Assembly (NCBI GenBank): GCA_030340625.1
Contig: JAOPHQ010005136.1
Location: forward strand, 206,501-270,500
Length of the DNA: 64,000 bases
Origin: Merluccius polli
Lineage: Eukaryota > Chordata > Actinopteri > Gadiformes > Merlucciidae
Direction of reading: 5' to 3'
Shown one piece after another: positions 1 to 10,970 of the stretch. Numbering within the stretch: position 1 is the stretch's first letter; every line of letters begins with the position of its first letter. A model generated the notes under the pieces. The model made no database searches and was not told where the DNA came from. It was given only the letters and a program-made list of their open reading frames with translations. Made by a program: the position numbers and the translations under genes.

Positions 1-1970
1 CGGCCAGGTAGGACTTTAAAAACCTGACACACTCACACACACACACACACACATCACACCCACACCACCCCTGTAATGCTTAGAGGAGTCATTGGAGTCA
101 TTATTAAACCACTTTGTAAATGCAGAGCAGTCATGCCGTAAAACATCCATGCACTCATGCATGCTCCCATATGCTCATAATAGATAAAATAAACATGTGC
201 TCTGCATATCCTTATAAAATGAATTATGGATGCACTGGGTTTAGTCATGGGGCGGTTGTACATGCTGAAAATATTGTCCTATTTAATCCTTTCGAATGTT
301 CATTGCAACAGACAAACGTCTTTTTTACTTTGTGAGCTAGTGCGCCATCTGTAAGTTTGTTCATGTGTAGCAAGTCAACAGTGCACATTGCCCCCCCCCC
401 CCATATGCACAGGACTCAAGGCTATTTGTGACATTAATGACATCATCAACTTTGTGTCATCAATATGTTGTTGTTTTTGTTGTTGTGGTAATTGCCTTTT
501 TTAATATAAAATGTAATATATAACTCAAAAACACACAATTTTAATAAATGCAATTCATCCACCCACTTCAAGAGCAATATTTCACTATTTACTTGTCACG
601 CATCACCAATAAAGAAGGGCTGACTGTGGAGTTTGTAAATAGAAACATTGCCCTGCAGAAGCAAAAAAAAAAAACGACAGTCCACAAACTTCAAGAAGTT
701 GCCATACTGTTTTGCATCCTCCTCCTCAGTTAGAACATTGCACGTCGTGCACACAGTCAAATATGCGCCCACATGTAGAAGATGGCTGCTTTTCTCCCTC
801 GTTGTATCACTGGTCTCTTCTGCTGCATAAAACAACAGGACTGTATAAGAAATGACATCGGGATTGCATCTCTCTCTCTCGGTCTGATGCTTTCTGACAT
901 GCCAGGCAGGGAACCGGACTGCGCACGGAAATGCACATGATACATGGATAAATTCTTCACCCTGAAAAAGAAACAATAAATGTAGTTACAAAACACGTCA
1001 AACTCACAAACACATTGATGCAACCACAGATTGTGGATCATGTACAGATAGTGAGAGAAAAAGCTGATGGTGGAGGGGTGGGGGGGGGGGGTGGTATTTG
1101 GGGTTTAAAATGATGGATGGTATTCAAATCCTGAAGGGACGCCACCCTGTTTGTTTACCTTTTGTTTGGCTGAGATTCATTCATACTTCATCATTTAGCA
1201 GACACTTTTATCCACAGCAACTGACAGGTGAGGAGACTGAGAGCAATCATGCAATCAATATCAGAGCAACGACAAAAAAAAAATGTAAGGGCCACATGAA
1301 TCATTCTTTCTTAAAAAACAACAACAACAACTGGACAGAGTGCAGAGCAGCTGTATGAAGAGGAGATATGAGTGAGTCGTTGTGTAAACTGTTGTTAAGC
1401 AGTACACCTCCATCCCTCCTCCGTGTGTCTCATGCCGCGCTCTCTCTCTCTCTCTCTCTGAAGCAGCAGTTGATTCTACACCACCTGGGTGGGGGATTCT
1501 TAATGCACACCTTGTAGTCCAGCCCACGTGGTGTGTGTGTGTGTGTTTTTTTAATGTTATTTTTTTTATTTTAGTACTTCCTTCTATACAGTGCGTGCGG
1601 CTGTGTGGGAGGACAACGGACGTGGAGAGTAGCGGCATTAGTCACGGCAGAGTCGTGGGCTCCTCCATTGTATCCGATTACATAAAGTCGATAAACACTC
1701 TTTTCTCTACGTAGGTGGCTGGCATTCGGCTGGCCTCTGCGATGACTGCGAGATGTGCAAGGTCACCCCGGAGAGCGCTTTTCCATTTCCATTCAGCGTG
1801 GTGGTGGGGGTGGTGGTGGGGGTGGGGCTGGGGGTGGCCGTGATGCAGTCAGCGGCGTACCTCCTACTGCACTGCTCTGTTGTTGTCATCCTCGAGCAAC
1901 GATTTATTAATGAAAGAGTTGGTTGTCGGCCGACATTGGATTCTTGAATGTCTTTTTTTTCCGCTTGCAG
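1..1970. other. slc24a3: slc24a3 intron (5' part outside window)
   Basis: No exon seen. It holds a short (CA)n at 31-54, a C run near 391-402, a fish repeat fragment with TTTAGCAGACACTTTTATCC at about 1194-1213, (CT)n at 1439-1460, and a GGT/GGG-rich stretch at 1798-1840. The alpha-1 repeat exons expected upstream are absent. Confidence 0.6.
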
Positions 1971-2045
1971 GCGGTGAGGCTGTCTCATTGGACGCTGCTC
2001 CGAGATTCCATTTATTACACGTTTTCTATTGTGGCCCTTATCGCG
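1971..2045 (+). CDS. slc24a3: slc24a3 coding exon (first in window)
   Basis: 75 nt, phase 0 at both ends, after ttgcag and before gtaagg. It encodes AVRLSHWTLLRDSIYYTFSI then VALIA, the segment that follows the alpha-1 repeat in NCKX proteins. The preceding exon (GSAVFNI-type motif) was searched for by eye in 1-1970 and not found. Confidence 0.9.
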
Positions 2046-2059
2046 GTAAGGTTTTGATG

Positions 2060-2090
<31 letters not shown>

Positions 2091-5000
2091 GGAAACGCAC
2101 ACACCGACATAAAAAACACACACATAACATCAAATATGCACACACACATGCACAAGTGAAAAGAAATGGTTCTTTATGTTCTAAAAAAACGGTTTAATAA
2201 TCATTATCATTATGACTGGATTCTAAAAAGGTTTAAGGGGCAGGACGTACAATCACATGGTGTGTGTTGTCATGTGGCACAAATACAAACAACACCCACA
2301 TTTCTCACTCCAATTAGCTTCATATGCCAGACCTGACATTGTGCTCCTTTATAAACACACACACGTGCACACACACACACACAAAAAAGGCACAAATTCA
2401 CATTTGTCTGATACGACGTCACAGGATAATCTGGGACTCCGCACATTAAGCATTGAGAGACAAACCGCGAGACCAACCATGCCAATAACATCTCAGAACA
2501 GAAACGTTGTTTTCCAAGCCACTTCTCAGAATGAGACGGTAAACAATTAGGCAAAAGCCAGCGCCATCTCGGCCTGGTATCAGTCCTGCCCCCTAATGCT
2601 GGATAATATACTGCACTGCAAAGATCAACCTACATATGCGACTAATACACATTTCCATGCTCTTTCCCGCCCGTCTTGTCTCAACAGTTCATCTACGACG
2701 AGAAGGTGTGCTGGTATGTAGCAACATGACGCGTCACAACGCAGGGTGCATGGGGGTTGGAGTGCGCTCTACTCAAATAGATGTGGATTGGCTGTACATG
2801 TAGATGGGTGTAGAGTTGATGATGCCGATGACCCTGTGCTATTGATCTCTAGGTGGGAGTCTCTGGTCCTGGTTCTCATGTACATGGTGTACATTCTCAT
2901 CATGAAGTGAGTAATCCCCAGCGCACACTGTTAGCATATCACGATACGCTTATGAATTTAATAAATCCCATTTTAATTCATTACATTGCAGTGCATCAAG
3001 TATGGTATCAGACTTAAAATAGTTGTCCTCTCTCTGATGTTTCAAACCTCATATTTTGATCATTTGAAGGGCAAGTGTGTCATTATTATTAATGTAGACT
3101 ACACGACAACGATAAGTGCATCACGATAAGTTGCTATAGTTACAACACATGCAAGAAAAGGATTGTATACATTAGAACAGACAGATCATTGATGATGCCC
3201 CTTGCACAAGGCCATAATGTTAAATTAATGAAACATGTGCACTTGCATTCCCTTGCTGTGGTCAGGTTTAACAGCAGGGCTAGACGCTACTTTGACCGGC
3301 GGAAGAAGGGCTCTGCAAATCTGACCAATGGGCTGACTGGTAGCACCGACCTCGAGGACAATGTCAGCTGTGATGCTACGGCTGTCCTGCTCAAGAAATG
3401 TATGCCAGAGGACGTCAATGTGGTTCATAATATCTCACATATGATCCCCAATGTCTGCAGCCTGCATGTGCATGTATACCTGCAAAGATTTTCCACAGAG
3501 TTGAAGCTAAAGATACTCAATATTCAAAATGTGGAGATCATTTGGTTGTATTGTCTTTGAACAGTATCTGCTATGTCATCAAGCCCAATTCTTGGTACGC
3601 CCATAGCCTATAGAGCAAATTTGACGTTTATGTAAATAGGTGTTTTACAAAATGTACTTTGTTTGAAGCTTGCCCAAATTTAGGGGTGGGATCCATGTAG
3701 CGTCGGAGAACGATCTGGCGTCTGTTAACTAATGTTAATGGATAAATACAAGTAAATTATAATACAGAGACAGGGTAGTCTATAGTCAAAAAATGAAAAA
3801 CACACCTCACCGTTAACCAGCTCAAATTGAAACTAGTGCAAGCAAACGCCCCAAAACACATCTCTCCTGTGAGCGCACCATGTGAACGCAGAGACAAGGC
3901 CCCCCACTCAGCGGACCGGAACAGCCACATTTCGCAAGGCTGTATTGGTCCGTGTGGTATCTCCCCCCCCCCCCCCCCCCCCCCCCCTGGAAAATCTTTG
4001 ACACCATGTACATCATGAATTCAATGTAAGTTGCTTTGGATAAAAGTGTCTGCTAAATAACTAAATAGTGAATAGTTAAATATGCCCGCAACCCAGCACC
4101 ATTATAAAGCACCACATCAACACATTCCAAGCCCATTCATAGGTCTTTAAGAGGAAAAAAAACGCATCGTAAGCAAGCCAGGGAATCATCGTCGCCAACG
4201 CACTGTGATCCGTTGTGCGTGTCTACAGCCACCTACCCCTGCAAGCCATCGGTGCTGATGGTGGACGAGCTGCTGTCGGCCTACCCCCACCAGCTGTCCT
4301 TCTCTGAGGCGGGGATGAGGATCATGATCACCGACCACTTCTCCCCCAGGACGCGCCTCACCATGGCCTCCCGCATGCTCATCAACGAGGTAGGCAACAA
4401 TGTCAGGCTCCTGACCGTCTCTCCTGGCTTCACTAAAACACCTGCCACCAATATCAATATCATTCCCACTGGGACCATCCATGCTAAAAATGTATGCACT
4501 CACAGTATTGTAAGAGGCTTTGGATAAAAGCGTCCACCAAATGGCATATATCTATATATTTGTCAAAATGACTTTGTTGTGCCGATTCTGCCAAAGAGCA
4601 TTTAGTGCAAACGCGCCTGCCACAAATGTGAACAATAGCAATATAGCACTTTGGTCTTTGTGTTAAGACATTTTGTAAAGTACTTGTATGGACAGACATT
4701 TTAGTGAAGCCAGGAGAGTCGATGGTTTGATCACCCTTATTACTGGTCTGGGTTTTTACCAAAGCAGAACCATCAATTAATGCAGTAAGCAGAAGATTAC
4801 ATTACACTTTATATAGTAATTCTATTTTATAAATGCTAAATAATGTGCTCTTCAACAACACACATTTGATTTGAAATGTTTTAGGTGTTTCACAAGGTCG
4901 CACAAGTCCAAAAGTATGCCCATATGGCACACACCACATAGGCGTGACGGTGTTCCGTGACGAGCATCGTGATGATGTGCTGCGTGTTGCCTGTCCTGTC

Positions 5001-5980
5001 GTCGTCTTGATTGTCTGATTGGTTCTCATGGCTTTCAGAGACAACGGCTGATCAACACCACGGAGACGCGCGTCAACCGCATCACCAACGGCGACTCCGA
5101 CTCGGCGGCCAGGGCTCAGGAAAAGCGGGGCCTGGAGAACGGGATGGGCGGGGCCGAGCGAGGGCTCAACGGGAGGTGCCGGGTCCAGGGGGTGGAGCCC
5201 GCCGACGAGACGGAGAACGGGAACGAGGACAACGACAATAACGAGAACGACGAGGAGGGAGAGGGCGAGGGCGGCCCCGACGGCCCCCTGGTGCCTTTCA
5301 GTATTCCAGGTATCTGATCCGGATTAACAGCAAAACATTGTATTGTGGGTGGATGGATATTATGGATGGGTGGATGGATATTATGGATGGGTGGATGGAT
5401 ATTATGGATGTAAATCCAGCATCTTTTTTTCCATAGATTTAATGTAATTCATGTTTAAATATCTTGAATAACTATGATAAACAACGATTACACATAGCAG
5501 TGTTTCACTGCTTCAGTGTTTCAATGCATTTTTCTACATCTCACCTTTCTGCCAATCCTTCTACCTCTTGGCCTGTCTACACACCCACATCATACAACCC
5601 TTCTATCGTCACGATTCAAACACTGGCTATGTGTCTTTCTTCATGTATGTGCTTGTGAGGAGGACTTCTTGATGAGATTAAAAGAAGAAAAGCGCAAGAA
5701 AAGAACAAAGCGTCCGTATCCCGCTCATTAGCGCAAGTGCTAACGTCATTAGCATGGCTCTTGTCTTCCAGCGGGGGTGTGCAACAAGCTGAAGTGGCTG
5801 GCCATGTGGCCGCTGTGTCTGCTGCTGTTCTTCACCGTGCCCAACTGCTCCAAGAGGCCCTGGGAGAAGTGGTTCATGGTCTCCTTCTTCACAGCCACAG
5901 TGTGGATCGCTGGCCTTTCCTACATCATGGTCTGGATGGTCAGTCTCCTCTCTAGCTCCAACTCTCTCCCCCTCTCTCTC

Positions 5981-6034
<54 letters not shown>

Positions 6035-7369
6035 GCCCATGGTGTCAGTAAGTACAATATGCTGCGCTGTACACGGTCATTGAAGCCACTTTTGCTGAAC
6101 AAAGGGAGAATCAAGAGTTGTATTTTTTTGTGTATAACCTTCTGTGCCAAGTGAAATTTTGTTGCGACTGCAAATAAACATGTATGTGTTGCTCTATTCT
6201 TACACCCTCTATTTTTGGAGCAGGTTTTAAAAAGCATACAAACCAGCAAAAAAAAAAAAACATTCATTGAAGGAGAGTCGTGGTGTTTGTATTTCAGGTG
6301 ACGGTCATCGGTTACACCCTGGGCATCCCTGATGTCATTATGGGCATCACCTTCCTGGCAGCGGGCACCAGTGTTCCCGACTGTATGGCCAGTCTCATAG
6401 TCGCACGGCAAGGTAACAAACAATAGGGCTCACTCGCCATGAACACACACACACACACACACAAATACTGTGAGTGCATACATTTTTAGCATGGGTGGTC
6501 CCACAGGGAATCGACTCCCTAACCCTGGCAATGTTAAATCAATGCTCTACAGGTTGAGCTAGTTAGGAAAGCTATGAGTGTGTGCACGCGTATGTGCACA
6601 CACACACACACACACACACACAAGCACACACACATGTACATGTACATGCACACACACACACACACACACTGGCACATGCGCACACACGCACACACACAAA
6701 CACACAGGCACATACACACAAATACCAATTGTAATGTGGAGGAAGGAAGGTGCATGTTATAAGCATTGTATATTATTATTGCTGTAGTTCGGGAGCATTG
6801 GGTAACGATGAAAATGTAATATGGATGTGCAGCTACACATTGCTATGTCATAACCAACTTGTCACATGACCTTCTCCAGACCTTGACAGTGTTGCTCTCC
6901 TTGCCTCAGGTCTGGGAGACATGGCCATCTCCAACTCCATAGGCAGTAATGTGTTTGACATCCTGGTGGGCCTGGGCCTGCCCTGGGCCCTCCAAACACT
7001 CTGCATTGACTACGGCTCCAACGTGAGTCGGCTCTGGTCTTGCGCCCGAGGGGTACCTGGGTGCTAGGGTGAACGTGGATAGGAATAGCAGGCAAAGTGT
7101 GTCTATGTGTCACTTTGTCCAGGTTTTTTCTCTGCTTTGGCTCACTTCCTGGATGGGCTACTCTTTGATAGGACACTAATCGTTTTGATTTATGTGAGAA
7201 TTGCAGGATGAAAAACAGACTGTACATTATAATAATAGTACAGTACATTACAATATTAATAGAGGATTAACGCAAAAGGGCTTCTACAGTTTGAAATGTG
7301 TCCACTCTTTCTGGCTTTCAATGTATTTATGGTTCAGACGAGTAAAAAATACAGTATCACATGGTTGTT

Positions 7370-7401
<32 letters not shown>

Positions 7402-7481
7402 TCCCAGGTCCAACTCAACAGCAGGGGGCTCATATTTTCTGTTGTTCTTCTCCTGGGCTCAGTGTTCCTTACAGTAAGTAG

Positions 7482-7524
<43 letters not shown>

Positions 7525-7874
7525 GTGCGTGGTAAGGGGTTTCACACAGCCATGTATAGTTGTCAAAGAAGACTTGCTTAATACGATAGAGGGTGCAATA
7601 TGCTTGTGTGGGTTTATATGTTTATTTGCATTGGTTGCATTTGTGACTCTATGCCTCTGTACTAGGTATTGACTGTATACTAGTGTGCCAGGACTCACAC
7701 ACTTGCCTTTATCCTCTCCAGGTTGTTGGCGTCCATTTGAACAAGTGGACCCTGGACAAGCGTCTGGGTCTGGCCTGCCTGCTCATGTACTCCATCTTCC
7801 TCTGCTTCTCGATCCTCATCGAGTTCAACGTCTTCATCTTTGTCAACCTGCCCATGTGCTCGGACATCCACTGA
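1971..7874 (+). CDS. slc24a3: K+-dependent Na+/Ca2+ exchanger 3 (NCKX3), 3' part of gene, 11 coding exons
   Basis: Plasma-membrane antiporter of the SLC24 family that exports Ca2+ together with K+ in exchange for Na+. Seen: join(1971..2045,2688..2713,2853..2906,3266..3399,4229..4389,5039..5309,5772..5938,6298..6412,6910..7022,7408..7473,7722..7874). All junctions are GT-AG and all phases agree, giving 444 codons plus TGA. Order: last helices of the first membrane cluster, the cytoplasmic loop with an Asn/Glu/Asp-rich tract, then the second cluster with the alpha-2 repeat (GIPDVIMGITFLAAGTSVPD, GSNVFDILVGLGLPW). The C-terminus FVNLPMCSDIH resembles the NCKX3 ending and not the NCKX4 ending as I recall them. 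The alpha-1 repeat and N-terminus are not in the window, so the gene is truncated by its left edge. Human SLC24A3 is about 644 residues, so about 200 residues are missing. The neighbour rin2 supports slc24a3 over slc24a4. Confidence 0.93.
2688..2713 (+). CDS. slc24a3: slc24a3 26-nt micro-exon
   Basis: 26 nt after tcaacag and before gtatgt; encodes FIYDEKVC plus two bases of a Trp codon completed by the next exon. It is a short loop between two helices. The phase fits both neighbours. Confidence 0.88.
2853..2906 (+). CDS. slc24a3: slc24a3 coding exon, transmembrane helix
   Basis: 54 nt between ctctag and gtgagt. Encodes WWESLVLVLMYMVYILIM, a hydrophobic helix that closes the first membrane cluster, followed by a split Lys codon. 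Confidence 0.9.
3266..3399 (+). CDS. slc24a3: slc24a3 coding exon, start of cytoplasmic loop
   Basis: 134 nt after tggtcag. Encodes FNSRARRYFDRRKKGSANLT and onward to AVLLKK, the basic then acidic beginning of the large cytoplasmic loop. The donor is gtatgc. The single last base combines with the next exon to give Ser. Confidence 0.88.
3400..4228. other. slc24a3: slc24a3 intron with C25 run and SINE tail
   Basis: Contains a C25 homopolymer at 3963-3987, and at about 4028-4070 the common teleost SINE tail (GCTTTGGATAAAAGTGTCTG). Nothing else recognised. Confidence 0.6.
4229..4389 (+). CDS. slc24a3: slc24a3 coding exon, cytoplasmic loop
   Basis: 161 nt after tctacag and before gtaggc. Encodes TYPCKPSVLMVDELLSAYPH, then SFSEAGMRIMITDHFSPRTR and LTMASRMLINE. 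The EAGMRIMIT-PRTRL-MASR-INE block is conserved in NCKX3/4 proteins. Confidence 0.92.
4400..4545 (+). repeat. tRNA-derived SINE copy, plus orientation
   Basis: Body with B-box-like and GGGACCATCCATGC segments, then ATGTATGCACTCACAGTATT and the tail GGCTTTGGATAAAAGCGTCC. It shares a perfect 30-nt block (4479-4508) with the minus-strand copy at 6465-6494. The left end is uncertain. Confidence 0.7.
5039..5309 (+). CDS. slc24a3: slc24a3 coding exon, acidic loop segment
   Basis: 271 nt after ggctttcag. Begins RQRLINTTETRVNRITNGDS. It contains an Asn/Asp/Glu/Gly-rich tract (ETENGNEDNDNNENDEEGEG) and ends PLVPFSIP with one base over. It is strongly GC-rich compared with the flanking introns. Low-complexity acidic loops of variable length are usual at this place in the family. 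Confidence 0.88.
5347..5409 (+). repeat. 21-bp tandem repeat, three copies
   Basis: Unit GGGTGGATGGATATTATGGAT repeated three times without visible change, inside the slc24a3 intron after the acidic-loop exon. Confidence 0.9.
5772..5938 (+). CDS. slc24a3: slc24a3 coding exon, start of second membrane cluster
   Basis: 167 nt after cttccag and before gtcagt. Encodes AGVCNKLKWLAMWPLCLLLF, FTVPNCSKRPWEKWFMVSFF and TATVWIAGLSYIMVWM: two helices joined by the conserved PNCSK-WEK-F motif. Confidence 0.95.
5986..6031 (+). repeat. (CT)n microsatellite in slc24a3 intron
   Basis: Near-pure CT dinucleotide tract that begins about 48 nt after the donor at 5939. Confidence 0.95.
6298..6412 (+). CDS. slc24a3: slc24a3 coding exon, alpha-2 repeat (first half)
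   Basis: 115 nt. Encodes VTVIGYTLGIPDVIMGITFL then AAGTSVPDCMASLIVARQ. This is the ion-binding alpha-2 motif, with the Asp of the SVPD motif intact. Confidence 0.97.
6465..6565 (-). repeat. tRNA-derived SINE copy, minus orientation
   Basis: On the minus strand an A-box-like TAGCTCAACCTGTAGAGCAT, a B-box-like GAGTCGATTCC, then CCTGTGGGACCACCCATGC and ATGTATGCACTCACAGTATT are read in order, as in teleost tRNA-head SINEs. It is not a functional tRNA because the acceptor stem is not closed. It is flanked by CA-rich DNA (6443-6462, 6597-6720). Confidence 0.7.
6910..7022 (+). CDS. slc24a3: slc24a3 coding exon, alpha-2 repeat (second half)
   Basis: 113 nt after tgcctcag and before gtgagt. Encodes GLGDMAISNSIGSNVFDILV then GLGLPWALQTLCIDYGSN. 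The GSNVFD motif with its Asp is intact. Confidence 0.97.
7373..7400 (+). repeat. (TG)14 tract directly upstream of an slc24a3 acceptor
   Basis: 28 nt of pure TG ending 7 nt before the exon at 7408; only TTCCC separates it from the AG. Confidence 0.97.
7408..7473 (+). CDS. slc24a3: slc24a3 66-nt exon encoding one transmembrane helix
   Basis: 66 nt (22 codons), phase 0 at both ends, between ttcccag and gtaagt. Encodes VQLNSRGLIFSVVLLLGSVF then LT. The acceptor is preceded by (TG)14 with almost no polypyrimidine tract, and the donor is followed within 10 nt by (CA)18. Skipping would keep the reading frame but remove a membrane helix. Confidence 0.95.
7483..7518 (+). repeat. (CA)18 tract directly downstream of an slc24a3 donor
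   Basis: 36 nt of pure CA beginning 10 nt after the exon end at 7473; complementary to the (TG)14 tract upstream of the same exon. Confidence 0.97.
7722..7874 (+). CDS. slc24a3: slc24a3 last coding exon with stop codon
   Basis: 153 nt including TGA at 7872-7874. Encodes VVGVHLNKWTLDKRLGLACL, LMYSIFLCFSILIEFNVFIF and VNLPMCSDIH: the final helix and the short C-terminus. Confidence 0.96.
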   Translation, partial: VVGVHLNKWTLDKRLGLACLLMYSIFLCFSILIEFNVFIFVNLPMCSDIH

Positions 7875-9600
7875 CCTCCCTGCTCTTCCCCTTCGTCTCA
7901 CATCTCTTTCTTCTTCTTCTTCTTCTTTGCTTCCTCCGCTGTCGGGGTGCATACGGAGGATGTCCAACGTGGCTGCTGGTTTCTCACCCGGCCACCTTCC
8001 TCCCTCCCTCCCTCCCTCCCCCTGTGGAACCGTGGGAGTTCCCACCATCTCCAGGTATATTTATAGAGCTTTATATGATTTTAACCTTGGTGCAATACAT
8101 GAGAGATGAACATCCGAGACAGAAGAAGAGGCTGTCTGAGGTTTTTTTTTGGTTGGATTACTGGACTGAACGACAAGGAGAAGGAGGAGGAGAAGGAGAA
8201 GGACAGGGGGGAGCCCAGTCAAAAGAGATAGAAGAAGTCTTTGCAAGCAAACAAGGCTGCTACTGGCTAACCGTGTGGCGAGCTGAGGGGGAAAATGGTT
8301 GAGATGAACCGACCTGCATTCGTTTCAACGGTAGGTGTCTGTTGTTGAGGAGGACGGAGAAGCTGCTACTTTAACTCTCTGACTAACCGACCGAAAGGGA
8401 GAGATCACGTGCTTACAGCGATTTTTAGCCTAATAGGATTGTTTGTTACTCTTTGTATGTGTTTAAAATATGAGTGTATAAAGTTAATTCACGTATTTCT
8501 AACTGGATTTCTTTGTCCATATTTAAGGGTTATACCAATGCTAATGTTTCCTGATTTTATGAATTCTCTCTTGCACACCTAGATTTGCTATCGAAAGTCA
8601 CCATATTGTATATTTTACCTTGACAAAGAATCAACAACTAGAATTGTTAGTGACACCTTCCAAATGCCTCTGTCTCTCTACCTTGCTGATTACCTGCCCT
8701 AAGAGATTCATATAGCATGCTGTATTCACCACCCGTTTTGCTTTGCACTGAGCAAACCCAAAAATTGGACAATACTGATATTAAGTCTCGTCTTTGGATG
8801 TTTTTTGTTTTGTTTTCCCTTACAGATATAACTAATTAAATATGTGGTATATTTTCCTACAGTTTAGTCCAAAATAGGAAAGGGATCTTTCTGGAATTTA
8901 ATTGAAATCCAGCACTGTCACTTTATTGATTAAACATGATATGATATTACTGTTGTGAGGCACCTACAGGTTGTTTTAAATGTGTTACTACTGAATTAGA
9001 AGATTTCCCTAGACTTTAAGACTTTTGTACTAAAGAATGAAGAATCTGTTTTTTGTTTTTTGTTTTGCATCTGAGCTGAGTACAATACTGCTAATTCTTT
9101 AAGACAAAAGTATTTTTAGAACAAATGATAGTTGATGACAGTCGAGAGATTTGGACCTTAGCGTGAGACTGTGTAGGTGCGGTGTGTAGGTGCGGTGTGT
9201 GAGTGTGTTTGTGTGTGTGTGTGCATCTGTGTGTGTGTCTGTGTGTGTCTGTGTGTGTGTGTATGTGCTGGTTTGTGTTGTATTTTCTAGGGGAACCAAG
9301 GACATCACTGTGACTGGGAAGACATAATCATGATTTATTTATGAATTAATTTATTCAAGGATAATGTCTACGACCAGTTTCAGTCCCCTTGGATTATGTA
9401 CAAGATATCAACTGGAATGCTTTCTGTTTGTTCATTAAGGAGATGTACATTTTACTGTACCTAATACCATAAGTACTGGAATCTGACTTGATGTTGTTTA
9501 TATTTAAGAATAGATCTTTTTAATTTATAAGTTTTGTATAGTTTCAAAAAACTATGAGCATTTGTATATTGTAAATAAATAAAGACAAACAACCATAATT
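7875..9600 (+). other. slc24a3: slc24a3 3' UTR
   Basis: About 1.7 kb after the stop without a credible ORF. It contains a pyrimidine/GGA-rich start (7880-8220), an AT-rich body and a GT-rich tract at about 9180-9270. It ends at overlapping polyadenylation hexamers at 9574-9583. The extent is inferred from these signals. Confidence 0.7.
9574..9583 (+). terminator. Overlapping polyadenylation signals for slc24a3
   Basis: Two overlapping AATAAA hexamers (9574-9579 and 9578-9583), the first good tandem signal 1.7 kb after the slc24a3 stop. Confidence 0.6.
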
Positions 9601-10729
9601 AAAAACAATTGTTTCAAAGCTGAAGCTTATCAAGTTATCCCAGCTATAGTTTGGCTGGTTGGCAGATCGTTGGGCCAGACAGTCTTTGCTGAGAATATGG
9701 TTTGATTTCCCCTATAGTTTGTCTCAACATGGCAGGTTAAACGGAGAGTGCTCAAGTACACCACTGCTGCTAATCACTTGCATGTTAGATCAGTAAGGAA
9801 TTACACATAGTAAGAACATACCCTTTTTACTTGAGGATGCTAACATATTAACACAGATGGGCCAGAAACAACATAGCTTTTTAATAACAATGCAGCACTT
9901 GAACTCCTGCACCATCTTTCTGTATTTGAGTCTACTACAGCCAGCTTGGTGGCCAGGTTCCTGCTTGTATTTGAGCCAAAACTCACCTTGTAATCAGCAG
10001 TATTGCCACTCCGTTTATAGCATGCTTTCAGACAAAATGTGGAAAAATGCAAGGTGTTTTTTATTTAATTGTATTGCTACTCTAAGGTGATTGATATTTA
10101 TGATTGTGTTTTATTGGGTCTCTCCTCTAAATGCAAAACATTCTGAATCAATGTCAATGTGATTGTTAGAGAGAGAAAAGAGGGCGCTGTGTTCATACAT
10201 TTCCAGTGAAGACAATGAATCGACTTATTTTCACATTTTGCATAAATTAGTTTGGGTATTTTGTAGATAGGCTCTATATAGTTTTAAAAAGGTTGTGCGC
10301 ATGCCTCTTTCATAACTCAAATGATTTTGTGTGTAATGTTAAGATATTTCCAGGATCAAAATATAAAGTTTTTATTATGCTGTGCATTTCAAAGGGGTAC
10401 ATTATTACATTATTAGTACATTATCTACGCAAGTAGTTCTCAGCCGACTAATGTAATTTTATGCATTACGCATATGCATTATTTGTCTTATTTGTCCTAT
10501 TTGTTTGTAAATCCTCATTTTTGTGAGGGCCTCTGAGTAGAACTGTGTACCACAGAAAGATACGTTTAGCATTGTTTCCCCCAGGGTCTTCTTGCAATAA
10601 ATTGATTTACATGCAGACCGGCTTCTTGTTTTTAATATTGCTTTCAAAACGTCCACGCTTCCCCTTCGTGGACCTTCGGCCCGCAGATCCACCTTTGTGG
10701 TGGATCTTTGGCCTCCAGACCCCCCCCCC

Positions 10730-10760
<31 letters not shown>

Positions 10761-10970
10761 ACACACAAAAGTAAGGGCTCACAGTGATTTGAACTGTTTG
10801 TTGTAAAAAAAAAAAAGTACTTGGGGGGGGGGGGGGGGGGGGATAAACTATGTATTTACACGAAACAATATAAAAGCCACGAAAGCCATAAAAGCACAGG
10901 TATGAATGAAACCATTGCAGAAAGGTGAAAGGTGAGGATGCTCCTCCATCACTGGTTCAACACGGCATTC
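9601..10970. other. Intergenic spacer between slc24a3 and rin2
   Basis: No coding frame recognised. Mostly AT-rich unique-looking DNA. It carries a compound C27 then (CA)n tract at 10720-10767 and a G20 run at 10823-10842. A longer alternative slc24a3 3' UTR could use the AATAAA near 10596, but nothing else supports this. Confidence 0.5.
10720..10767 (+). repeat. Compound C27 + (CA)n repeat
   Basis: A C homopolymer (10720-10746) runs directly into (CA)n. The same composite order recurs elsewhere in the window in both orientations. Confidence 0.95.

Noticed and set aside
1707..1947. Possible upstream slc24a3 exon around 1753-1945
   Set aside because: The frame (MCKVTPESAF...) shows no NCKX motif, and the phase-0 exon at 1971 needs a GSAVFNI-type predecessor, which is not present.
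6483..6565. tRNA gene on the minus strand
   Set aside because: A and B boxes are recognisable, but the acceptor stem does not close and the sequence continues into a SINE body.
6534..6787. HTHTHT and CVCVCV open frames, with similar SLSLSL and ERERER frames elsewhere
   Set aside because: They are translations of CA, GT, CT and GA microsatellites, not genes.
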